11,822 bases of DNA from Bacilli bacterium. Its GTDB lineage: Bacteria; Bacillota_I; Bacilli_A; ML615J-28; CAG-698. The stretch covers positions 1-11,822 of the forward strand of contig JAQUYJ010000022.1 of NCBI GenBank assembly GCA_028691905.1, in the 5' to 3' direction. A program made the translations under genes and the position numbers. Below are positions 1 to 7,420 of this stretch, piece by piece (position 1 is the first letter of the stretch; every line of letters begins with the position of its first letter). The notes under the pieces are model-generated. The model was given only the letters and a program-made list of their open reading frames with translations. It made no database searches and was not told the DNA's origin.

Positions 1-1605
1 ATTTGTTTTTCGGGAGCGTTCTTTCTTCTGTGGATAATCTGAAGTTTTCTTTCTTTCCTTCGCTTCTTCAATGTTAATTTTACGGCCATTTATGGGGCGA
101 TAAAACGCAAAAATAACTTCATCCAATTTATCTTTTGGTATTTCAAAAAAGGAGAAACTATCCAGGATTTCGATGTTATCAATATCTTTGTTTGTCAATG
201 TGGTCCGTTTAATAAGTAATTCAGCTAACTGGAAACTTTTTAAATCGTCTTTTTTTCCAATATTAATGAAGCAGCGTGTAGTTTTCGTATTATTTTTTTT
301 GATTTGAATATCGTTTTCCAAATTTTCATTCAGCTGCATCATAATCAAACCGTAAATCAATTTTTCTGCTTCCAAATTTTCTTTCGGCAGGGTTAAAAGC
401 AATTCTCTAATTACATTCTCGTATTTTTTGCTTTTCGATTCGATGGCTTTTCCAATAATTCGCTGAATTCTGATTTTCATAACTTCTTCAAGAGAAGGAA
501 TATCCCGTTTGGTAATTACTGTTTTGGTAAATGCCATAATATTACGTAAATGAAATTTTTCACGTTTTGTGGCCAGTGTAATCGCTAAACCTGTTTTCTT
601 TGCCCGGCCTGTACGACCTATCCGGTGAACATAGTATTCTTCATCTGTTGGAACATCGTAATTGAATACAACATCAACATCATCAATATCCAGTCCTCTT
701 GCTGCAACATCACTTGCAACCAGTAATTGAATTTGTCCTAAGCGAAACCGATTCATTACCCGATCCCGCTGCATTTGTTTCATATCACCATGCAACGCTT
801 CAACGGAGTATCCCCGTTGTGACAAACCGGATGTGACTTCATCAACCATTTTTTTGGTATTGCAAAAAACCATACACAATTGATAATCACTTACATCAAG
901 CAAGCGGGAAATAACTTCAATTTTATCTTTTTCTTCAATCTCTATATATTCTTGGGTAATGTTGGGAACGGATAGTTGATTGGCACTGGCTCGAATAGTT
1001 ACCGGTTTAATTAAATAGGTTTTGGCTAATTTTTCGATTTCGGGTGAAATCGTTGCTGAAAAAAGCATTGTTTGATGGGGGTGTACAATATGACTTAATA
1101 TGTCATCCAATTCCTCTTTAAAACCCATATTCAGCATTTCATCAGCTTCATCCAAAACAAGCATTTGAACTCGACTCAAATCAACTGTTTTTCGGCGGAT
1201 ATGATCCAATAATCTTCCCGGTGTAGCTACAATTATTTGTGGTTTCTTCCCTAAACCGGTAATTTGCTTTTCAATATATTCTCCGCCATAGAGTGTAACA
1301 ATATGTAATTCTTTTCGTGAATAAGCTATTGATTTTATTTCTGTAGTAATTTGAACTGCTAATTCTCTGGTCGGAGATAAAATTAATGCCTGCACATATT
1401 TATCTGTTGGAATGATTGCCTGAATCATCGGTATCGCAAAAGCCATTGTTTTCCCCGTTCCCGTAGGTGCCTGGGCTATAATGTCTTTTTCCTCTAAAGC
1501 AATAGGAATTACTTTTTCTTGAATTTCCGTCATTTCTTCATATTGTTTTTTCTCTAAAGCCTGTAAAATATCATTTTCGATATTTAGTAAATTAAATTTA
1601 TTCAT
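1..1605 (-). CDS. DEAD-box ATP-dependent RNA helicase with DbpA-type RNA-binding domain (3' end off the window)
   Basis: ATP-dependent RNA helicase acting on structured RNA in the cytoplasm, probably in ribosome assembly or RNA turnover. I translated 535 codons with no stop, so the C-terminus lies beyond base 1. Motifs in order: motif I APTGTGKT (46-53), Ia PTREL (78-82), Ib TPGR (129-132), II DEAD (152-155), III SAT (183-185), V ARGLD (302-306), VI HRIGRTGR (327-334). After a charged linker, residues about 445-515 (CFINIGKKDDL ... RPINGRKINIEEA) look like the RRM-fold DbpA domain, followed by a Lys/Arg-rich tail. This matches the DeaD/CsdA or DbpA/YxiN branches better than CshA; I cannot choose between them. 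Start: ATG at 1605 with AGAGG about 4 bases upstream. An in-frame ATG at 1620 would add five residues but has no obvious Shine-Dalgarno. It follows pmbA by 52 bases, with a hairpin between. Confidence 0.93.
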   Translation of the reverse strand, partial: MNKFNLLNIENDILQALEKKQYEEMTEIQEKVIPIALEEKDIIAQAPTGTGKTMAFAIPMIQAIIPTDKYVQALILSPTRELAVQITTEIKSIAYSRKELHIVTLYGGEYIEKQITGLGKKPQIIVATPGRLLDHIRRKTVDLSRVQMLVLDEADEMLNMGFKEELDDILSHIVHPHQTMLFSATISPEIEKLAKTYLIKPVTIRASANQLSVPNITQEYIEIEEKDKIEVISRLLDVSDYQLCMVFCNTKKMVDEVTSGLSQRGYSVEALHGDMKQMQRDRVMNRFRLGQIQLLVASDVAARGLDIDDVDVVFNYDVPTDEEYYVHRIGRTGRAKKTGLAITLATKREKFHLRNIMAFTKTVITKRDIPSLEEVMKIRIQRIIGKAIESKSKKYENVIRELLLTLPKENLEAEKLIYGLIMMQLNENLENDIQIKKNNTKTTRCFINIGKKDDLKSFQLAELLIKRTTLTNKDIDNIEILDSFSFFEIPKDKLDEVIFAFYRPINGRKINIEEAKERKKTSDYPQKKERSRKTN

Positions 1606-1623
1606 TTTTCCTCTTTTCATGTA

Positions 1624-1652
1624 AAAGTATCTCTATTTTCTAGAGATACTTT
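1624..1652 (-). terminator. Perfect 12-bp hairpin between pmbA and the helicase (weak terminator or leader hairpin)
   Basis: The arms AAAGTATCTCTA (1624-1635) and TAGAGATACTTT (1641-1652) pair perfectly around a 5-base loop. Read on the minus strand, the hairpin is followed by only four U residues and then the helicase start region. It could be a leaky terminator after pmbA or a structured leader of the helicase mRNA. Confidence 0.6.
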
Positions 1653-1657
1653 ATTTA

Positions 1658-2979
1658 TTATTCGCCAGAAATGGCGAGTCCTTTAAATAGAATGGATGGT
1701 GAACCTGTTCCACTATACGGTAAATAAAGATCATTTGCTACTTTTTCAACTTCATTCATCATTTTAAAGAAGTTTCCAGCAGCAACAATTAACGTTACTG
1801 GTCGTGATTTCTTCCCTTCCAGCACTAAAAATCCAGAAGCCTTCAAACTGAAATCTCCAGAAATCGGATTTAAACCAGCATGTAATCCTGCCAATTCTGT
1901 GATTAATAAACCTTCTTGCATCGAACCCAATAATTCATCATAGGATGAATCACCTGGCTCAATGTACAGATTAGAACCATAGGCACCGATTGAATTTCCC
2001 ATTTTAAATCCATTTCCAGTTGAAGTTGTATGGAAATATTGGGCTGTTTTTAAATTGTGTAAGAATGTTTTGAATACACCTTTTTCAACAACAGCCTTTT
2101 TATAACAGGCAACACCTTCATCATCAAAGTGGTGAACATAGATAGCATCCTCTTTAAGTGATCATCAATGATAGATATCTTTTCCGACATAATCTGTTCG
2201 TTTTCTTTTTTTAAGAACGGTGTAATCTTTTTAATTGCTGCTTCCCCTGAGAAAATCGATTGAAAACTGGCAAGTAAACTGCTCATCGTTCTATTTTCAA
2301 TAACGATTGGATAGAATTTGGAAGGTACGGGTTTCGCATTAAGCATCGCTACAGCCAGTTCCACTACTTTGGTACAAATTTCATCGACATCAAATTGAGA
2401 AAAATTGTGTTTAACCTGTATATCAAATCCAGATTGAGAATCTTCTTTTTCTTTCGCGACGGCCTGTAGAATAATTGCGCAGGAAGCATTTTCTTTTGAT
2501 ACATGAAGCCCCTTTGAATTAAGTATGGTCATCCTGTCCACTTGTTCATTATAGTGGCAATAAGGAACAAAAACAATTCTTTCATCTGCGGTTTTCACTT
2601 GTTTTTCAACTCGTTGAAGCAATGAGATTTTTTCCAGTCCGGTATGCTGTTCAAAATCATTTTCAGCAGAACGAACCTGTGGATATGTTTTACTGCCGGC
2701 AAAAATAGAAAATTTTTCATCTGTAGTTAAAACTTTAGCGTTTTCTTTTAAATTGTTTAAAATAAAGGGAATCGTTTCATCTTCATTTTCCAAATCCAAA
2801 TAGGCCATTTTTTCGTTATAGATAGCACGTATTGCAATTTGGCGGGTTTGACTGAATTCATTTTTATCGACTTTGCTGTTAAATAGAGCAATTGTAAGAC
2901 TTTTATTTTCCGAAATAGTTACTTCAATATCACTAAATCCTTCCTGTTTGGCTTGTTGAATTAAAAGTTCGTAATTCAT
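1658..2979 (-). pseudogene. pmbA: PmbA/TldE, TldD partner protein, interrupted by a one-base frameshift
   Basis: TldE/PmbA is the partner subunit of the TldD metalloprotease; in E. coli the pair matures microcin B17 and degrades CcdA. The first 273 residues read in one frame from ATG 2979 (MNYELLIQQA...). Homology then continues in another frame (LKEDAIYVHHFDDEGVACYK ... TFLHNLKTAQYF ... TSTGNG ... GSPSILFKGLAISGE, TAA at 1658). Left alone, the first frame runs into an unrelated tail and stops at 2050. Restoring one base near 2160 gives 440 aa, the usual family length, and turns IDDH into the family's conserved IDDP. The rest of the reading frame is undamaged, so this is a very recent mutation or a sequencing error. 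Start: GGAGGT at 2988-2993, 8 bases upstream; the ATG overlaps the tldD stop (TAATG), implying translational coupling. As in the family, it has no HExxxH metal site. Confidence 0.88.
2158..2163 (-). other. Frameshift site in pmbA
   Basis: On the minus strand the reading frame passes GAT GAT (codons 272-273) and then meets CACTTAAAGAGG. One extra base (CCA CTT AAA GAG) restores the TldE frame with the conserved Asp-Asp-Pro. Only one base is missing, and no X-XXY-YYZ slippery heptamer is present. Confidence 0.8.
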
Positions 2980-4361
2980 TATCCTCGACCTCCTACTGTA
3001 ATATTTTGGACTCGAATAGTTGGTTGACCTACATCAGTGGGAATACTTCCACTGAGGGATCCGCACATACCCTGCCCATAACTTAAGTTATTTGCAATCA
3101 TATCGATGTTCTTTAAAACTTCACCACCGCTGCCAATTAAAGTTGCTCCTTTTACAGGTTTAGTAATTTTCCCATTTTCAATAAGATAACCTTCATTTAC
3201 TGCAAAGTTAAACTGTCCTGTGGATGGGTCAACACTTCCTCCACCCATCTTTTTCGCAAATAAACCATATGAAGTTGCAGCTATTATTTCATCAAAAGTT
3301 GATTTTCCTGGTGCAAAGAAAGTATTTGTCATACGGGAAGTAGGAGAATATTTATACGATTGTCTTCGTCCCGATCCTGTAATGGGATGATTCATAATCA
3401 ACGAATTACGATAGTCAACTAAGTATGATTTTAAAATTCCGTTTTCAATCAATACATTGCGTTGGGTTGGATTGCCTTCATCGTCTACATTCAAACTACC
3501 CCATTGGTTTGCTAGTGTACCGTCGTCTACAGCAGTGACAATGTCACTCGCTATTTTTTCACCGAGTTTATTACTGAAAACACTGACATTTTTAGCAACC
3601 AAAGTAGCTTCCAGAGAGTGTACACATGCTTCGTGCAGTAAAACTCCACCGAACCCATTATGTACCACTACTGTCATTTTTCCACCGCTTATTTCATCTG
3701 CATGTAGCATTGTAACAGCTGATTTTGCAACTTCACGACCAAATTGGATAAAATCAAAATGATCAAACAACTCATATCCCTGATTTCTTCCAATATTATC
3801 AGAAGCGGTTTGCATTTGTTTACCATCGGAAGCTACAGCACTGATTGAAATACGAACATAAGTTCGACGGTCTTTTGCCAACGTTCCTTTCGTGTTGGCA
3901 ATAACTACATCCTGCTCACGGTCAACTAAATAACCCATAGTTTGTGTAATTTCTTCTGAATATTGATTGCTGCCTTCATGAAGCTTAATTAACATTGCTA
4001 CTTTTTCATCCCGGGAAACAGTTGATGGTGATTTCACAACGGGGGTATGGAGTAGCATGTTTTTCTCTTGCAGTTCAAATGAAATGGCTTGAGGATTACC
4101 ATTAAAGCTGGAAGCCAGTTGATGGGCAAGTTGATTCACCATTTCAAAATGAACAGAATTGGTGTAACCATATACTTCTTCATGATCTTTCAAAATACGG
4201 ACACCAACGCCATTCAAATAATTTGTATTTGCTTTTGTGATTGCTCCCTTTGTCATTTCAAAATTGTTGTTTATTGATTTTTCAATGAATAATTCAGCAA
4301 AATCTGCACCTGTCTGTAAACAAGTCAGTAATATTTCTTTCATTTCCTGTTTTGTTAGCAT
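2979..4361 (-). CDS. tldD: TldD metalloprotease subunit
   Basis: TldD is the zinc-bearing catalytic subunit of the cytoplasmic TldD/TldE protease, which cleaves unfolded or small peptides. The protein is 460 aa, close to the usual size. The metal site HEACVH lies at 243-248. It is followed by the conserved NVDDEGNPTQRNVLIENG (291-308), GSGRRQSY (329-336), TSRM (341-344), KPVKGATLIGSGGEVL (401-416) and the C-terminal GMCGS with Cys433, then DVGQPTIRV. The Gly that normally precedes the second His of the zinc motif (HEAVGH in E. coli) is Val here. Start: AGGAGGA lies 9 bases before ATG 4361, behind a good promoter. The stop TAA shares one base with the pmbA ATG, so the two genes form an operon. 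Confidence 0.95.
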   Translation of the reverse strand: MLTKQEMKEILLTCLQTGADFAELFIEKSINNNFEMTKGAITKANTNYLNGVGVRILKDHEEVYGYTNSVHFEMVNQLAHQLASSFNGNPQAISFELQEKNMLLHTPVVKSPSTVSRDEKVAMLIKLHEGSNQYSEEITQTMGYLVDREQDVVIANTKGTLAKDRRTYVRISISAVASDGKQMQTASDNIGRNQGYELFDHFDFIQFGREVAKSAVTMLHADEISGGKMTVVVHNGFGGVLLHEACVHSLEATLVAKNVSVFSNKLGEKIASDIVTAVDDGTLANQWGSLNVDDEGNPTQRNVLIENGILKSYLVDYRNSLIMNHPITGSGRRQSYKYSPTSRMTNTFFAPGKSTFDEIIAATSYGLFAKKMGGGSVDPSTGQFNFAVNEGYLIENGKITKPVKGATLIGSGGEVLKNIDMIANNLSYGQGMCGSLSGSIPTDVGQPTIRVQNITVGGRG

Positions 4362-4387
4362 TTAGATATTTCCTCCTATATTGTAAT

Positions 4388-4415
4388 ATTATACTAAAAT
4401 TTTGAAATTTTACAA
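4388..4415 (-). promoter_or_regulatory. Promoter of tldD-pmbA
   Basis: Minus strand: TTGTAA (4410-4415), 16-base spacer, perfect TATAAT (4388-4393). It lies 27 bases upstream of the tldD start and just after the gltX terminator, so tldD has its own promoter. Confidence 0.65.
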
Positions 4416-4424
4416 GTGATTTAC

Positions 4425-4459
4425 CAAAAAAAGAAAGGAATGGTTATGACAACCATTCC
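4425..4459 (-). terminator. Intrinsic terminator of gltX, containing its stop codon
   Basis: A 9-bp stem (GGAATGGTT with AACCATTCC, 4437-4459, 5-base loop) is followed on the minus strand by TTTCTTTTTTT. The gltX stop codon (4444-4446) lies inside the hairpin, so the last codons of the gene also form the terminator. Confidence 0.85.
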
Positions 4460-5880
4460 AAACTAAGATGAAGACGCTTTACAGCTTCTTCTTTTCCTAA
4501 GATATCAGCCATTTCGACCGATCCTCCGGGAGTAACATTTACTCCAGTTAAAGCAACTCTTAATACGGTATATACTTGTACTCTTTTACAGTCTAGTTTT
4601 TCAGCAACTCTGGATACCAATATATGCAAGTTTTCTTCGTCCCACCTGTTAAGAAGAGGAATCTGTTTCAATGTTTCTTGGATAATTACTTTTGCTAACT
4701 CTAAATCAATTTTTAATTTTTTGTTTGTAAACAATGCTAAATCATAGGGTTCAAATTTTGCTAAAAAGTCGACTTTTTCCGGAATTTCTGAAAATATTTC
4801 GATTCTTGACTGCAACAATCTGCCGAATTTTTCATAGGAATAGATTCCTTTGATAGCTGATTGTTCGAAAAATGGAACAGCCTTTTCTAGAAATAAAGAA
4901 AAGTCCATTTCTTTTATATATTCCCCATTGAGCCATTTCATCTTTTTTTCATCAAAAATACTGCTCGATTTACTGAGGCCATGAACTGAAAATTTATCGA
5001 TTAATTCACGCATTGTAAATTTTTCTTTATTTTCTTTGGGACTCCAGCCCAGCAAAGCAATATAATTGACAATCGCTTCAGGAAGATATCCTCTTTTTAA
5101 AAAGTCATCAAAATTAGCATCCCCATATCGCTTTGAAAGTTTTCTGGTTTCATCTTTCATTATTGGAGTCAAATGCATATATTTGGGAATTTCCCAACCA
5201 AAGGCTTCATATAATAAATTATATTTGGGAGTAGAACTTAAATATTCATTTCCGCGTATGACATGCGTAATGTGCATCAAATGGTCATCCACAACATTCG
5301 CGAAATTATAAGTCGGCATCCCATCAGATTTAATCAAAACATGATCTTCCAATTCTTTGTTTTCGACACTTACATGTCCAAATACCAAATCATCAAATTC
5401 ACTGATACCGGTAGTTGGCATGTTCTGTCTAATAACATAACTTTCTTTATTGGCCAGTTTTTCTTCTATCTCAGCAGCAGACAAATGAAGACAGTGTTTG
5501 TCATATTTCTTTATTCCATTTTCATCAGCTAACGTATCCAATCTTTCTTTGGTGCAAAAGCAATAGTAAGCAGATTTATTGGCAATTAGTTTTTTTGCGT
5601 ATTCTTGATAGATTTCTTTTCGCTCGCTTTGTACATAGGGACCGTAGAGGCCACCTTCATTCGGTCCTTCATCAAAAGTGATACCCGATTCTTGAAGTGT
5701 ATGATATATAACATCGACTGCTCCATCGACATAACGCTCCAAATCAGTATCTTCGATGCGCAAGATAAACGCTCCCTCGTGTTGCTTTGCGAATAAATAA
5801 GCATATAATGCGGATCTTAAATTTCCTACATGCATAAATCCAGTTGGACTGGGTGCAAAACGTGTACGGACTTTTTCCAT
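4444..5880 (-). CDS. gltX: Glutamyl-tRNA synthetase
   Basis: Class I aminoacyl-tRNA synthetase that charges tRNA-Glu with glutamate, cytoplasmic and essential. The protein is 478 aa, standard length. N-terminal FAPSPTGFMHVGN contains the HIGH-type motif (HVGN, 17-20). The RIEDTD and ER residues of the active site lie near 41-49. A likely zinc site is formed by Cys107, Cys109, Cys130 and His132. KLSKR (247-251) is the KMSKS-type motif. The helical anticodon-binding half follows and ends in the usual ALTG...LG...RL pattern. Start: the frame is open up to 5967, but ATG 5880 begins the conserved core and has AGGGGTGA upstream; the extra upstream part would cover the promoter. The leader is too short for a T-box, so I see no tRNA-sensing riboswitch. 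Whether it also charges tRNA-Gln (non-discriminating enzyme) cannot be read from this window. Confidence 0.97.
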   Translation of the reverse strand: MEKVRTRFAPSPTGFMHVGNLRSALYAYLFAKQHEGAFILRIEDTDLERYVDGAVDVIYHTLQESGITFDEGPNEGGLYGPYVQSERKEIYQEYAKKLIANKSAYYCFCTKERLDTLADENGIKKYDKHCLHLSAAEIEEKLANKESYVIRQNMPTTGISEFDDLVFGHVSVENKELEDHVLIKSDGMPTYNFANVVDDHLMHITHVIRGNEYLSSTPKYNLLYEAFGWEIPKYMHLTPIMKDETRKLSKRYGDANFDDFLKRGYLPEAIVNYIALLGWSPKENKEKFTMRELIDKFSVHGLSKSSSIFDEKKMKWLNGEYIKEMDFSLFLEKAVPFFEQSAIKGIYSYEKFGRLLQSRIEIFSEIPEKVDFLAKFEPYDLALFTNKKLKIDLELAKVIIQETLKQIPLLNRWDEENLHILVSRVAEKLDCKRVQVYTVLRVALTGVNVTPGGSVEMADILGKEEAVKRLHLSLEWLS

Positions 5881-5893
5881 TGCAATCACCCCT

Positions 5894-5907
5894 ATAACAG
5901 ATGTTAT
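5894..5907. promoter_or_regulatory. Operator-like palindrome at the gltX start site
   Basis: ATAACA-GA-TGTTAT, perfect 6-base arms around 2 bases. It overlaps the first bases of the gltX -10 box and the predicted transcription start. It could be a repressor site or chance in AT-rich DNA. Confidence 0.3.
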
Positions 5908-5934
5908 TATACCACATGGAAGAACGAAAGAAAA
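5906..5934 (-). promoter_or_regulatory. Extended -10 promoter of gltX
   Basis: Minus strand: TGGTATAAT, an extended -10 with TATAAT at 5906-5911. The -35 region 17 bases upstream is weak (TTTTCT), as is common with extended -10 promoters. It lies 25 bases from the gltX ATG. Confidence 0.65.
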
Positions 5935-5960
5935 GAATAATCGAAATGTTTTGTGTAACA

Positions 5961-5989
5961 CTGGCAAAATTTAAAAAAACGAGTATAAT
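5961..5989 (+). promoter_or_regulatory. Promoter of the MATE gene, giving a leaderless mRNA
   Basis: CTGGCA (5961-5966), 17-base spacer, perfect TATAAT (5984-5989). The ATG at 5999 is only 10 bases beyond the -10 box, so transcription would begin within a few bases of the start codon. A short GTGTAACAC palindrome (5953-5961) abuts the -35. Confidence 0.6.
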
Positions 5990-5998
5990 ATATTCATT

Positions 5999-7387
5999 AT
6001 GAGAATCTTGCAATCGAAAAAATTTAATCAACTTTCCATTACAGCTGATCTTCCTCCTGCAAGGACACTATTAAAAAATGTTTTAAACATTTCTGTTCCT
6101 GCTGCTTTAGAAATATTTTTTGTCGGTTTGATTGGTATGGCTGATATGATGATGGTGGGAAACTACTCAAAACAAGCCCTTGCTGCGGTTTCAATCAGTC
6201 AGCAGCCCGTCTTTATCACCCTGGCTTTTGCCATTGCTTTAAATGCTGGTGTAGTTGCCATTATATCACGCCGTAAGGGAGAAAACCGTCCTGAAGATGC
6301 CAATGCTACGCTGCGGCAATCCATTATTATCAGTGCCGTTGTTGCATTATTTATGACGGGGTTATCGGTGTTTATAGCACAGCCATTATTAACTTTCGCG
6401 GGTGCGAAGGCAGACACCATTGATTTAGCCACCACATATTTTCGGATTGTTTCCCTTAGTTTAATACTTAATTACGTCCGTTTCATGATTTCTTCTGCTT
6501 TGCGTGCAATAGGGAAAACAAAAATTACACTGGTTATGAATATCATAGCTAACCTGGTTAACGTATTTTTTAATTATGGCTTCATCCATGGCAATATTGG
6601 TTTTCCTGAACTGGGTATAGCAGGAGCAGCAATCGCTACACTCATTGGGAATTTTGTTGCTTTCGTCATTGCATTTGCTGCTATTTATCGTTCAAAGGGA
6701 TTTTTATCCATCCATTTCAAACAGGATTGGCGTTTAAATAAATCCGTACTGCAAAGTATCTTTCGGATTAGTACACCGGCCTTTGTTGAGCAAATATTTA
6801 TGCGAATCGGTTTCTTTTTCATCGCAAAAATTGTTAACGATTTAGGGACCGATCAGACAGCAATCAATGCTGTTTTATCCAACATTATGGCATTAAGTTT
6901 TAATATCACGGATGGGTTTGCAGTTGGTGCTTCTGCTTTAGTCGGCCGAAGTTTGGGTGAAAAAGATCCTGCAAAGGCTTTTGCATATGGCCGAATGTCA
7001 CAAATCCTTAGTATTTTTCTGGCCACTAACATGATGCTTCTGGTTATAATTTTTCGAAGGCAATTGGCTCAAAGTTTTTCCAATGAAACATATATCGTTT
7101 CTGAATCTGCCCGTTTACTGACACTTTCTTGTTTTGTCATGTTACCACAGAGTATTCAATGGGTAACAACGGGTGTATTGCGGGGAGCCGGGGATACAGT
7201 ATATACCGCTGGCAGTTCTTTATTAAGCGTAATGGTTGTTCGGCCTTTATTTTCCTATTTCTTTGTTTACGGATTGGCAATGGGAATATTAGGTTCGTGG
7301 ATTGCTATGTTTATTGATCAAATGCTGCGCATGATTTTGAATAATATTCGATTTATTAATTTAAAGTGGTTAAAAATACAGGTATAA
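5999..7387 (+). CDS. MATE-family multidrug/cation antiporter
   Basis: Integral membrane efflux pump of the MATE (NorM/DinF/MepA-like) family, which exports drugs or metabolites using a Na+ or H+ gradient. The protein is 462 aa, typical size, with about twelve hydrophobic segments in two six-helix halves. Family signatures: ISVPAALEIF...GMADMMMVG in helix 1 (31-53), NVFFNYGFI...GFPELGIAGAAIAT (188-214), the second-half start RISTPAFVEQ (256-265), GRSLGE (316-321) and GVLRGAGDT (392-400). The substrate cannot be deduced. Start: ATG 5999 has no Shine-Dalgarno and lies 10 bases from a TATAAT. The next in-frame ATG (residue 47) is inside the first membrane helix, so 5999 is the only sensible start. 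It is divergent from gltX and ends in a shared bidirectional terminator. Confidence 0.93.
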   Translation: MRILQSKKFNQLSITADLPPARTLLKNVLNISVPAALEIFFVGLIGMADMMMVGNYSKQALAAVSISQQPVFITLAFAIALNAGVVAIISRRKGENRPEDANATLRQSIIISAVVALFMTGLSVFIAQPLLTFAGAKADTIDLATTYFRIVSLSLILNYVRFMISSALRAIGKTKITLVMNIIANLVNVFFNYGFIHGNIGFPELGIAGAAIATLIGNFVAFVIAFAAIYRSKGFLSIHFKQDWRLNKSVLQSIFRISTPAFVEQIFMRIGFFFIAKIVNDLGTDQTAINAVLSNIMALSFNITDGFAVGASALVGRSLGEKDPAKAFAYGRMSQILSIFLATNMMLLVIIFRRQLAQSFSNETYIVSESARLLTLSCFVMLPQSIQWVTTGVLRGAGDTVYTAGSSLLSVMVVRPLFSYFFVYGLAMGILGSWIAMFIDQMLRMILNNIRFINLKWLKIQV

Positions 7388-7420
7388 AAAAGTGCTTCTG
7401 ACAAAATAGAAGCACTTTTT
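7387..7420. terminator. Bidirectional terminator between the MATE and ABC genes
   Basis: A 13-bp perfect stem (AAAAAGTGCTTCT, 7387-7399; AGAAGCACTTTTT, 7408-7420) has an 8-base loop. The A-run and T-run arms give a U-tract in both directions. It touches the stop codon of the MATE gene (7385-7387) and overlaps that of the ABC gene (7421-7419). Confidence 0.88.

Noticed and set aside
1658..2002. Separate small gene starting at the ATG at 2002
   Set aside because: Its frame continues upstream with clear TldE homology to about 2160; it is the 3' part of pmbA, and no Shine-Dalgarno precedes 2002.
2150..2166. Programmed -1 frameshift in pmbA
   Set aside because: No slippery heptamer or downstream structure seen, and the shift product would replace the conserved Pro by His; a one-base deletion explains it better.
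3457..3762. 101-aa open frame on the plus strand
   Set aside because: It lies antisense inside tldD over conserved TldD motifs, has no ribosome site or promoter, and is a codon-bias shadow.
5881..5998. T-box or other riboswitch upstream of gltX
   Set aside because: The leader is under 30 bases from the predicted start site, too short for any known aptamer.
5744..6031. 95-aa minus-strand frame across the gltX/MATE gap
   Set aside because: It overlaps both promoters and the start of gltX in another frame; nothing recognisable.
6199..6435. 78-aa minus-strand frame inside the MATE gene
   Set aside because: Shadow of a hydrophobic coding region, no initiation signal.
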